From: Pseudomonadales bacterium
Lineage (GTDB): Bacteria; Pseudomonadota; Gammaproteobacteria; Pseudomonadales; Azotimanducaceae
DNA: 64,000 nt
Direction: 5' to 3'
NCBI GenBank assembly: GCA_028285415.1
Contig: JANQPF010000009.1
Coordinates: forward strand, 930,001 to 994,000
A model generated the notes under the pieces. It was not told where the DNA came from and did not search any database. It saw only the letters and a program-made list of their open reading frames with translations. Made by a program: the position numbers and the translations under genes. Position 1 is the stretch's first letter; every line of letters starts with the position of its first letter. This document shows positions 42,833-50,382 of the stretch, one piece after another.

Positions 42833-43831
42833 TTGACAGCTGCAGAACAAGACGACGCCAATACTGAAAGTAACGAGCAGGTGAACGAGACGGTACCACC
42901 CAAGAAGTCGGGGTTTCTGAAGAAGACCATTCCGTGGCTCATCACCATCGGCTGCTTCTACTTTCTCTACACGCGCATGGCAGGTCCTGCGGCGGCGCAG
43001 GACATGAGCGTGCCCGCCTATCTGGCCAGCGTGTTTGCGAGCGTCAACTGGCTGGCGTGGCTTGCGCTCATGGTTCCGTACTCGCTCTTCTTTTTCCTGG
43101 TGGACTCGGCGATCGTCTGGCGGGTCATCAATTGGTTCGACGCCAAGGTTGCGTACAAAGACATCCTGCCCGTACGCGCCAGCACCTACGTCCTTTCCAT
43201 CATCAACGAGCAGGTGGGCAAAGGCGCCATGGCGCTGTATCTCAACCGCCGCGAAGGGGTGCCGGGCTGGAAGCTCGGGTCGTCCATGCTCTTCATCATG
43301 GTCTGCGAGCTCCTCTACCTTTGTGCCTGGGCAAACATTGGTCTTGCTCTGCAGTGGGACAACCTGCCGGAAGTGTTCCGCGGCCTGCCCTGGGTGGGCA
43401 TGGTGATCGTTGCGGTCTTCGCCGTCGCGTATCTGTACTTTCGCGGCCACATCCTGCCGAACTTCAAGCTGCGCGACCGTCAGCTGGTCCACGCGTTTCG
43501 CGAAGCGAAGCTCTATCAGTATCTTGTCATCCTGCTGATGCGCTCACCGGCGCTCCTGGCCGCCGTGGTGGTCTACGCCGAAGCGCTGGAGCTCTTTGGC
43601 GTCGAGTACAGCTACCTGCAGATGCTCGGCATTCTGCCGGTCATCTTCTTTGGCGCGTCCATCCCCGGGCCGTTCCGTGCGGTTGCGGTGTCGATGTGGG
43701 TGATTCTTTTCCCGGAGTACCCGGCGGAGATGTCAGCGTTTGGCCTCGTGCAGCACAACTTCTTCATTCTCTTCAACGCAATGTTCGGCCTGATCTTCAT
43801 GCGCCGGGTGCAGAAGGAACTCTTCGACTGA
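42833..43831 (+). CDS. Integral membrane protein, LPG-synthase-TM-like (UPF0104-like)
   Basis: A 332-residue protein with a charged N-terminal tail of about 30 residues and roughly 8 hydrophobic segments. RASTYVLSIINEQVGKGAMALYLNRREGVPGWKLGSSMLF resembles the flippase-like lysylphosphatidylglycerol-synthase TM region family, where a conserved N-Q/E-x-G-K motif lies in a membrane loop. It lacks the catalytic transferase domain. The only plausible start is TTG at 42833. It follows the efflux pump gene by 41 bp and may be cotranscribed. Function unknown; membrane lipid handling is only a guess from the fold. Confidence 0.7.
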   Translation: MTAAEQDDANTESNEQVNETVPPKKSGFLKKTIPWLITIGCFYFLYTRMAGPAAAQDMSVPAYLASVFASVNWLAWLALMVPYSLFFFLVDSAIVWRVINWFDAKVAYKDILPVRASTYVLSIINEQVGKGAMALYLNRREGVPGWKLGSSMLFIMVCELLYLCAWANIGLALQWDNLPEVFRGLPWVGMVIVAVFAVAYLYFRGHILPNFKLRDRQLVHAFREAKLYQYLVILLMRSPALLAAVVVYAEALELFGVEYSYLQMLGILPVIFFGASIPGPFRAVAVSMWVILFPEYPAEMSAFGLVQHNFFILFNAMFGLIFMRRVQKELFD

Positions 43832-43940
43832 GCGACGGATCGGAGACTGTCCAAACCGGGCATCTCTCTGGTCCGGTCATGCATTCAACCGGATGCAGCC
43901 CTTGCCCACCTGTGAGAATATCGACTCAGACGCTTGTATT

Positions 43941-43965
43941 CTAAATGATAATGATTATCATTTAG
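43941..43965 (+). promoter_or_regulatory. Fur box upstream of the second TonB receptor
   Basis: Perfect inverted repeat with 12-bp arms CTAAATGATAAT and ATTATCATTTAG around a single central base. It contains GATAATGATTATCAT, matching the classical Fur consensus. A TTGTAT at 43934 and TATCAT at 43956-43961 (five of six to a -10, 16 bp spacing) place the box over the promoter, as expected for iron-dependent repression. It ends 26 bp before the receptor ATG. Confidence 0.93.
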
Positions 43966-43991
43966 TTTTAGGGTTACTGGGGTGGGACAAT

Positions 43992-46121
43992 ATGAAGCGG
44001 ACGACGTTCGTGCTTCTTGTGCTTTGCGGTTCAGCCGCTACCGCGCAGGCAGAAGCGTTGCAAGCAGATGATCAAGCACCGATCCAGCAGGCTGACGGGG
44101 AGATTGAAGAAGTCATCGTCACCGGGGTGCGGCAGCGCCTGTACCAGGCCGGTACGCTGAAAGACGTCATCCAGAAAACCGAGGTGGTCGATAAGAATCT
44201 GATTGATGCCCGCCAGGCGGTCAATCTCTCTCAAGCGGTGGCCACCTCTCCAGGCGTGCGCGTATCCAACGAATGCTCCATGTGCGGCGTGAAGCGCATC
44301 ATGCTGAACGGCATGCGCGGCGAACATACCACCATTCTGACCGACGGCATTCCGCTGCACACCATGCTGGCGGGCTACTACGCGGTCGACGCAATCGCCA
44401 CCACCGGCATCGAACGGATTGAGGTGGCGCGCGGCGCCGGTGCTTCACTGATAGCACCGGAAGCCATCGGCGGCACGCTCAACGTCGTCAGCGCGGAGCC
44501 GCAGACCACCATGCTCGAAGTCGATGCCGCCCTCGAAGAAGATGACGGTTACCTCGCCAGCCTCTACGGCACGTACGTCAGCGACAGCGGGCAGACCCGC
44601 GCGAGCTTCGTCTCCCAGTTCGACCAGCACGACAAGTTCGACACCGACGACAACGGCGTCAGCGAGGCACCGCTGCAGGACAATCGAAGCTACATCCTGA
44701 GAGTATCGAGCGACCTGACCGAGCGGGACAACGTCACGCTGCGCGCGGCAATGATCGACTCCGAAATTTTCGGCGGTCCTACCTCCCGCGACAGCATCGG
44801 TGAGGTCCTGCGCGAGTACGACGGCATCGAGTCAGCACAGCTTTTCGTCAACGACGACGTCCGCGAAGCCTTTGTCGGCAAACCCTGGGAAACCACAGAA
44901 TGGATCGACACGGAGCGCCTCGAGCTCTCCGGTAGCTGGCTGCACGAGTTTAGCGGTCGCTTCAATACCGCTCTGAGCGTCGGCTATTCGAAGCACGATC
45001 AGGATTCTTTCTACGAAGGCTTCGACTACGCCGCCGTAGACAAGCTGCTGTACACGGATCTCAGAAGTAACTTCGCGATCAACGACGCGCATGTCCTCAC
45101 GTTCGGCATCGACCGTCGCGACGAAGACATGCGCTCTGACTCGGTTGCCGGCGAGATCAGCGATAACTACATCGAAGACAGCTTCGACTACGAAGTGATC
45201 GGACTATACCTGCAGGACACCTGGCAGGTTTCCGACAATCTGGAGCTTGCCCTCGCGGTGCGCTTCGACGACATCAAGGCGGACTTCGTTGCCGAAGAAA
45301 AACCCGGCACCGAAATTGACGACCGCATCCTCGCGCCTCGTCTGGATGCGCGCTACCGGCATACCGACGCCTGGTCGTCACGGTTCTCCGCCGGCCGTGG
45401 ATACCGGGCTCCCCTGTCTTTCTTCGAAACCGATCACGGCATCCTCGATTCGGGAGACGGCTTTGCCATCGACGTCGACGCGCTCGAGGAGTCCACATCC
45501 GCCACCTATGCGCTCAGTTTCGAAGGTGCGCGGCTGACCGGCACGCTATCGATTGCCTACACACGCGTTCGTGACCTTGCAGCCATGGACGAGACCGAAG
45601 ACGGCGTGCCGCTCCTCACGCAGCTGGACGAAACCGCGTCGGTGCTGACTTCGGATCTGGCGCTCGGCTACGAAGTCACCGATTCGCTGTCCGTCGCCTT
45701 TGCGCTCGAGAACTTTCAGTATGACGATGCGTTCGAGAGCGCCTACGCCATCGCGCCGATTGAGCAGCGCGCCAACCTGTCGTTCGACTACGATCAGGGA
45801 CCCTGGAGCGCATACGCTTCAATGACCTGGGTCGGCTCCCGGGATCTTGCGACTTACGGCTACGAAGGCAGCAACATATTGGGGGGGCCGCCCAAGTCGA
45901 CCCGCGCGGAGTCCTACTGGACTCTGGATTTGAAGGTGGGGCGTGACATCGGCGAAAACGTCACGGCCTACGTCGGCGCGTGGAATCTGACCGACAAAAC
46001 GCAAGCTGGTGACATGGACACCCCGCTTTTCTGGGATGCTGACGGTGGCTACGATGTCGCCTACATCTACGGACCACTGCGCGGGCGCGAGATCTACGCC
46101 GGTGTGCAGATGCGGTTCTAA
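43992..46121 (+). CDS. Fur-regulated TonB-dependent receptor with CxxC in the plug
   Basis: A 709-residue outer-membrane receptor. The signal peptide ends near ATAQAEA; a TonB box (EEVIVTGVRQR) follows. The plug contains NLSQAVATSPGVRVSNECSMCGVKRIMLNGMRGEHTTIL: a cysteine pair C95-S-M-C98 that is unusual in TonB plugs. IERIEVARGAGASLIAPEAIGGTLNVV completes the plug, and the barrel ends in a terminal phenylalanine (GVQMRF). A perfect Fur box covers the promoter, so it is presumably made when iron is scarce, and the next gene, 3 bp downstream, encodes a thioredoxin-fold protein. I infer uptake of an iron or other metal complex with redox control of the plug cysteines. Confidence 0.92.
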   Translation: MKRTTFVLLVLCGSAATAQAEALQADDQAPIQQADGEIEEVIVTGVRQRLYQAGTLKDVIQKTEVVDKNLIDARQAVNLSQAVATSPGVRVSNECSMCGVKRIMLNGMRGEHTTILTDGIPLHTMLAGYYAVDAIATTGIERIEVARGAGASLIAPEAIGGTLNVVSAEPQTTMLEVDAALEEDDGYLASLYGTYVSDSGQTRASFVSQFDQHDKFDTDDNGVSEAPLQDNRSYILRVSSDLTERDNVTLRAAMIDSEIFGGPTSRDSIGEVLREYDGIESAQLFVNDDVREAFVGKPWETTEWIDTERLELSGSWLHEFSGRFNTALSVGYSKHDQDSFYEGFDYAAVDKLLYTDLRSNFAINDAHVLTFGIDRRDEDMRSDSVAGEISDNYIEDSFDYEVIGLYLQDTWQVSDNLELALAVRFDDIKADFVAEEKPGTEIDDRILAPRLDARYRHTDAWSSRFSAGRGYRAPLSFFETDHGILDSGDGFAIDVDALEESTSATYALSFEGARLTGTLSIAYTRVRDLAAMDETEDGVPLLTQLDETASVLTSDLALGYEVTDSLSVAFALENFQYDDAFESAYAIAPIEQRANLSFDYDQGPWSAYASMTWVGSRDLATYGYEGSNILGGPPKSTRAESYWTLDLKVGRDIGENVTAYVGAWNLTDKTQAGDMDTPLFWDADGGYDVAYIYGPLRGREIYAGVQMRF

Positions 46122-46124
46122 CTG

Positions 46125-46604
46125 ATGTCGAGCAGGTGCTGCGCACTCGTATTCTTCCTGGCACTGATGCTGCCGGCGCTGGCGAGCGGCCAACCGAGCC
46201 TGCTCGACTTTGAGCTCAAAAGCCTGGAGGCTCCCGAGACCCATCATCTCGAGCGGTACGCCGGCGCACCGGTGCTCATGGTCTTCTTCAAACCCGACTG
46301 CAGCTGGTGCTTTCGGCAAGTCAGAGCATTCAACACGTACATGGAAACCTGCAACGTCACGCCCATTGCCGTTGGCGTGAACGGCGACCGGCGGGCGCTC
46401 AAGAAGGCGGTGCGGACTCTGCGTCCGAACTTCCCGGCGTATCAGGCCTCCGCCGGTTTGCTCGCCGCTCTGGGTGAGGTGCCGGCAACCCCCTTTACGC
46501 TCGTCAGCCAGCCGGACGGCGAGTTTGCAACCTGGCTGCGCGGTTACATACCGCTCGAACGGCTTTCCCGGGAACTGGCAGCGGTCGGCATCAACTGCGG
46601 CTAG
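46125..46604 (+). CDS. Periplasmic thioredoxin-fold protein (redoxin)
   Basis: A 159-residue protein with a signal peptide ending near ALASG (residue 22). The redox centre is C59-S-W-C62 in FFKPDCSWCFRQVRAF, followed by the cis-Pro VPATPFTLV, both typical of the TlpA/AhpC-TSA-like branch. It starts 3 bp after the receptor stop and so shares the Fur-controlled transcript; its last 4 bp overlap the convergent dehydrogenase gene. I infer that it reduces or oxidises the cysteine pair in the receptor plug or a metal-chelate cargo. Other possibilities are general envelope thiol-disulfide exchange. Confidence 0.86.
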   Translation: MSSRCCALVFFLALMLPALASGQPSLLDFELKSLEAPETHHLERYAGAPVLMVFFKPDCSWCFRQVRAFNTYMETCNVTPIAVGVNGDRRALKKAVRTLRPNFPAYQASAGLLAALGEVPATPFTLVSQPDGEFATWLRGYIPLERLSRELAAVGINCG

Positions 46605-48061
46605 CCTGCCTCGATACCGCCCATACAGAGGTATTTGACCTCGAGGTACTCGTCCATGCCGTACTTCGACCCTTCGCGGCCGTTGCCTGACTCTTTCATC
46701 CCACCAAACGGCGCCATCTCATTGGAGATGATGCCTTCGTTGATGCCGACGATGCCGTACTCGAGGCCTTCCGCCACGCGCCAGATGCGGCCGATGTCCC
46801 GCGCGTAGAAATAAGACGCAAGCCCAAACTCCGTCTGGTTGGCAAGCGCAATGCCTTCCGCTTCCGCTTCGAACCTGATGAGCGGTGCCACCGGACCGAA
46901 GATCTCTTCCGTGAACACGCGCATGCCGCTGTCGACGTCAGTCAGCACGGTCGGCATGACAAACGCTTCACCCAGCTCACCTTTACTGCCACCTACGGCA
47001 ACTCGAGCGCCCCGGGCAACGGCGTCTTCGATCATATCCACGACCGTGTCAGCGGCTTTGGCGTCGATGAGCGGGCCGATGACCACGCCGTCATCCATGC
47101 CGTTGCCAACTTTGAGGTCAGCCACTTTTGCCGCCAGCTTTTCGGCAAACGCATCGTACACCCCTGCCTGCACCAGCATGCGGTTGGAGCAGACGCACGT
47201 CTGGCCGGCGTTGCGGTATTTCGAAGCAATCGCCCCCTCCACCGCCGCATCGAGGTCCGCATCGTCGAAGACGATGAACGGCGCGTTGCCGCCGAGCTCC
47301 ATCGACGTGCGCTTGACGGTGTCCGCGCACGCTTTGATCAACGTCTTGCCAACTTCGGTGCTTCCCGTAAACGTGACTTTGCGCACCAGCGGATTGGCCA
47401 TGATCTCATCGCCAATCTCGCCCGTTTTCCCGGCAAGCACGTTCACCACACCCGCGGGAATACCCACCCGATCGGCAAGCTCGGCGATGGCAAGCGCCGA
47501 CAAAGGTGTGGCACCGGCAGGTTTACAGACGACGGTGCACCCCGTGGCCAGCGCCGGGCCTATCTTGCGCGTCAGCATCGCGTTCGGAAAATTCCAGGGT
47601 GTGATACATCCGACGACGCCGACGGGTTCTTTCGTCACCACTATCCGCCGGTCGGGCGCAGGTCCGGGAATGGTGTCGCCGTAAACGCGCTTTGCCTCCT
47701 CGGCGAACCACTCGAGAAAATTGGCGCCGTAGGCAATTTCACCTTTCGCTTCCGCCAGCGGTTTACCCTGCTCAAGCGTCATGATGCGCGCGAGATCGTC
47801 CTGGTTGGCCATCATGAGATCGAAGAGGTCGCGTAGATAACCCGCGCGCGTTTTTGCCGGTAGCGCGCGCCAGCTTTGCTGCACCGCGTGCGCGGCGTCG
47901 ACGGCGCGGCGGGTTTCTGCGCCGCCGCAGCGGGCGATCTCCGCGACCACGCTGCCGTCAGCCGGGTTGTAGACCGGTGCGGTGCCGCCATCATCGGCAT
48001 CGATCCACTGTCCATTGATGTATGCGCCGGTTTTGAGTAAGCCCTGATCCTGCAAATCCAT
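46601..48061 (-). CDS. gabD: NAD(P)-dependent succinate-semialdehyde dehydrogenase
   Basis: A 486-residue aldehyde dehydrogenase. The cofactor segment is TPWNFPNAMLTRKIGPALATGCTVVCKPA; FTGSTEVGKTLI, the general-base Glu in MELGGNAPFIVF and the catalytic Cys in RNAGQTCVCSNRMLV are all seen. The overall pattern (QGKPLAEAKGEIAYGANFLEWFAEEAKRVYGD) matches GabD, which oxidises succinate semialdehyde to succinate in GABA or 4-hydroxybutyrate breakdown. Start at 48061 is preferred because GGAG lies 6 bp upstream; 48076 is an alternative. It is transcribed away from the FNR-type regulator gene, 87 bp apart on the same strand. Confidence 0.9.
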   Translation of the reverse strand: MDLQDQGLLKTGAYINGQWIDADDGGTAPVYNPADGSVVAEIARCGGAETRRAVDAAHAVQQSWRALPAKTRAGYLRDLFDLMMANQDDLARIMTLEQGKPLAEAKGEIAYGANFLEWFAEEAKRVYGDTIPGPAPDRRIVVTKEPVGVVGCITPWNFPNAMLTRKIGPALATGCTVVCKPAGATPLSALAIAELADRVGIPAGVVNVLAGKTGEIGDEIMANPLVRKVTFTGSTEVGKTLIKACADTVKRTSMELGGNAPFIVFDDADLDAAVEGAIASKYRNAGQTCVCSNRMLVQAGVYDAFAEKLAAKVADLKVGNGMDDGVVIGPLIDAKAADTVVDMIEDAVARGARVAVGGSKGELGEAFVMPTVLTDVDSGMRVFTEEIFGPVAPLIRFEAEAEGIALANQTEFGLASYFYARDIGRIWRVAEGLEYGIVGINEGIISNEMAPFGGMKESGNGREGSKYGMDEYLEVKYLCMGGIEAG

Positions 48062-48148
48062 GTTGATCTCCAACACCTTAACTGGCGTCTAGTAGATCAA
48101 TCCGCCGGACCCAGCACAACGCCGTTCGGGCGATGCAGGCAGATTCAG

Positions 48149-48880
48149 TCAGCGAACGTGGCCGCCAATCTTCTCCAGCGCGTCGCGCTCGATGATCTCG
48201 ATGCTATCGGGTGTGGCGCGGATGACGCGGGTTTTGCTCAGCTTGGAGATCACCCGGGAGAGGCTTTCCAGCGTCATGCCGAGATAGCTGGCAATGTCCG
48301 TGCGGCTCATCGGGGTCGGCAGAAAGTCGCGGCTGCGTCCGAGGGCGGCAAGGCGATCGCCATAGAGCAGACAGAAACCGGCAAAACGCGCTGGCGCAGA
48401 GGTCTGCTTGAGGTTGAGGTGATGACGAGTTTGATCGGTCGCCTTCTCCGCATGCTGGCGCAGGAGGAGCCCGGCCATGCCGTGCTCTGCACAACGGCTC
48501 ACGCCGGTATCGGTGAGGAGACAGACCGAAGAGGTCTCTAGGGCCACGGCGGAGTCGGCGTAACAGCCGTCCTGCTGCACCTGACCCAGCACGTCGCCCG
48601 GCAGATAAAAACCGGTCACGTATTCGTCGCCGTCCGCATTGATGGCGTAGCTCTTGAACGCACCGGAGCGAACGTGGAACTGCGCCTGCACGCTTTCACC
48701 CGCCCGATAGAGATGCGTGTCCGCGGCCAGCGGTTCCCGGGTGGAGAAGATTGCCGGGAGCAGTGCGCGCTGCTCGGGCTCAAGCCAGGCGGAGAGGCAG
48801 GCAACCTGGGTGGGACAGGAGGCGCAGCGCCCGAGGGGCACCACGTTGCTATCGGACGTATCAAATTCGTAAGCGTGCAT
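48149..48880 (-). CDS. fnr: FNR/ANR-type oxygen-sensing transcription regulator
   Basis: A 243-residue CRP/FNR regulator. Cysteines at 19, 22, 28 and 120 have the same spacing as the four [4Fe-4S] ligands of E. coli FNR (20, 23, 29, 122), so it should dimerise on loss of oxygen. The cyclic-nucleotide-like domain reads YRAGESVQAQFHVRSGAFKSYAINADGDE. The recognition helix has E-x-x-S-R (LESLSRVISKL), the residues that read TTGAT. Start at 48880 makes the Cys numbering match; 48928 and 48916 are alternatives. Two perfect FNR boxes lie 140-190 bp upstream, between it and ompW. Confidence 0.93.
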   Translation of the reverse strand: MHAYEFDTSDSNVVPLGRCASCPTQVACLSAWLEPEQRALLPAIFSTREPLAADTHLYRAGESVQAQFHVRSGAFKSYAINADGDEYVTGFYLPGDVLGQVQQDGCYADSAVALETSSVCLLTDTGVSRCAEHGMAGLLLRQHAEKATDQTRHHLNLKQTSAPARFAGFCLLYGDRLAALGRSRDFLPTPMSRTDIASYLGMTLESLSRVISKLSKTRVIRATPDSIEIIERDALEKIGGHVR

Positions 48881-49017
48881 AAGCTCACTTTGGCGGCGCA
48901 GGGAATTGCCCACCATCAGTAGTTCCACGTACCCGCATAAGGAGCGGAACTATCAACCATGACCACCCATTGCGGGTGATGTGGGCGCCATGTCACCACA
49001 CTATGGGACGCTGCTGC

Positions 49018-49031
49018 TTGATCGAAATCAA
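49018..49031 (+). promoter_or_regulatory. FNR box 1 (TTGAT-N4-ATCAA)
   Basis: TTGATCGAAATCAA, a perfect match to the FNR consensus half-sites. It lies 37 bp upstream of the second box and could add to activation of ompW or, reading the other way, act on the regulator gene. Confidence 0.85.
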
Positions 49032-49054
49032 ACCTGTGTCATCACGTAAAACGT

Positions 49055-49068
49055 TTGATTTGAATCAA
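49055..49068 (+). promoter_or_regulatory. FNR box 2 (TTGAT-N4-ATCAA) of the ompW promoter
   Basis: TTGATTTGAATCAA, a perfect FNR site. Its centre (49061.5) is 41.5 bp before position 49103, the transcription start that would follow the -10-like TAGAGT at 49091-49096. This spacing is the class II activator arrangement, in which FNR overlaps the missing -35. Confidence 0.9.
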
Positions 49069-49090
49069 GCCGCACGCGCGGGTGAGACCG

Positions 49091-49096
49091 TAGAGT
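49091..49096 (+). promoter_or_regulatory. -10-like hexamer of ompW
   Basis: TAGAGT, four of six to consensus, with no -35 hexamer; its position relative to FNR box 2 fits activator-dependent transcription of ompW starting near 49103, leaving a 31-nt leader with GGAGAG before the ATG. Confidence 0.55.
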
Positions 49097-49133
49097 GCCG
49101 CCGTAAACAACAACACGGCAATGGAGAGCACTA

Positions 49134-49742
49134 ATGCGAATCAAAGCGTTTCTGGCGACGGTTTTATTGTTGGCCTCAGGTACGGCGTTTGCTGAGGCAG
49201 GCGACTGGCTGTTCCGTATCGGCGGCTCGAACGTCGATCCGAAGTCGGACAACAACGACATTGTAGAAGTGGACGACGGCACGCAGCTGACGTTCAACGC
49301 CACCTATTTCTACACGGACAACTGGGCCGTTGAGCTGCTCGCCGCATTGCCGTTCGAGCACGACATCAGCCTGGACGGCGGCCCGCGGGTTGGCGACACG
49401 AAACACCTGCCGCCTACCCTCAGCGTGCAGTATCACTTCATACCCAACGGCACCATTCGTCCGTACGCGGGCCTGGGTCTGAACTACACAATCTTCTTCG
49501 AGGAAGACACAACCGGTGCGCTGGCAGCTGGCGATCTCGAGCTCGATTCCTCCATTGGTCTCGCCGCCCAGCTTGGCGTCGACTTCGACCTCAACGAGAA
49601 ATGGTTTCTGAACGCCGAAGTGCGTTACATCGACATCGAGACCGACGCCAAAGTCAAATTCTCCGGTGCCCCCGATATCGATGTGGGTACCGTCGAAATT
49701 GATCCCTGGCTGTTCGGCCTGAACCTCGGTTATCGCTTCTAG
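49134..49742 (+). CDS. ompW: OmpW-family outer-membrane protein
   Basis: A 202-residue eight-stranded beta-barrel. The signal peptide ends near GTAFAEAG (about residue 22). GDWLFRIGGSNVDPKSD, LTFNATYFYTDNWAVELLAALPFEHD, the HLPPTLSVQYHF strand and NGTIRPYAGLGLNYT are the OmpW family landmarks, and the last strand ends in the aromatic GYRF. OmpW channels small hydrophobic compounds and is FNR-controlled in enterics. The present gene has perfect FNR boxes, a terminator downstream and an FNR-type gene opposite, so the same control is likely here. Confidence 0.95.
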   Translation: MRIKAFLATVLLLASGTAFAEAGDWLFRIGGSNVDPKSDNNDIVEVDDGTQLTFNATYFYTDNWAVELLAALPFEHDISLDGGPRVGDTKHLPPTLSVQYHFIPNGTIRPYAGLGLNYTIFFEEDTTGALAAGDLELDSSIGLAAQLGVDFDLNEKWFLNAEVRYIDIETDAKVKFSGAPDIDVGTVEIDPWLFGLNLGYRF

Positions 49743-49753
49743 CAGCGATCTGT

Positions 49754-49786
49754 CCGGCGTCCCAGATCGAGGGCGCCGGGCGTTTT
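49754..49786 (+). terminator. Terminator after ompW
   Basis: CCGGCGTCCC (49754-49763) pairs with GGGCGCCGG (49771-49779) with one bulged T and a 7-base loop, followed by GCGTTTT. The stem is GC-rich and the short U-run follows it, 12 bp after the ompW stop. Confidence 0.65.
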
Positions 49787-49805
49787 CCAGCCCCCTCACC
49801 TGCCC

Positions 49806-50276
49806 TCAACCCAAACGCTCCGACTTGTCTTTGTGCCCCGCCCACTTGGGCAGGCCGTCATCAACGTCCATCACGCGCATGCCATAAAAAATGTGGCAGC
49901 TCGGTTTGAACCCCCCGGGCACCTGCGGTGGCAGGCCAAAGTCGAAGAGCGTTGGAAAGGCAAGCCACATACGACGACCTTCGTCGGCAATCAACGTGTC
50001 GCACAAACGGCAGGAGACCTTGCACGGCAGGACGTGTTCGTGGCGCCCTGTCTCTACATGGTAGTAGCGCAGATGAGCTTCTCCGCGAATCATCCGCACG
50101 TCTGCCTTGTGGAAAATGGCTGCCCATTGCATCGGGGCGCCATGGAGCCGCTGACAATCCCGGCAATGACACAGCTTGGCGTCGACCGGATCGGCGGTGA
50201 CTTCGTATTGCACCGCACCGCAGTGGCAGCTGGCACGGTAGCGCGCCGATGCCCGTTTCTGCGTATCGCCGTTCAC
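49806..50276 (-). CDS. GFA-domain protein
   Basis: A 156-residue single-domain member of the glutathione-dependent-formaldehyde-activating/CENP-V family: ASCHCGAVQYEV, LCHCRDCQRLHG, and CRLCDT carry the zinc-binding cysteines. GTG at 50276 with AGGGG 8 bp upstream is preferred; an ATG at 50396 would extend the gene across the start of the divergent acetyltransferase gene. This is the third GFA domain in the window and is not a close copy of the tandem protein at 21.3 kb. Confidence 0.85.
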   Translation of the reverse strand: MNGDTQKRASARYRASCHCGAVQYEVTADPVDAKLCHCRDCQRLHGAPMQWAAIFHKADVRMIRGEAHLRYYHVETGRHEHVLPCKVSCRLCDTLIADEGRRMWLAFPTLFDFGLPPQVPGGFKPSCHIFYGMRVMDVDDGLPKWAGHKDKSERLG

Positions 50277-50382
50277 GACGTTTACCCCTGACAACCTCTT
50301 CAGGACACCTTCTAAGCCAAGCGGAATCCTGGAGCAAGGCTCGAGCGCTATTGTGTATGCTTGGCGCCAGGGAGGGTTCGTC

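Noticed and set aside
40299-42899. 866-codon open frame on the minus strand
   Set aside because: It is antisense to the RND pump gene; Arg/His/Gly-rich composition and lack of any family motif show it is a shadow of GC-rich codon usage.
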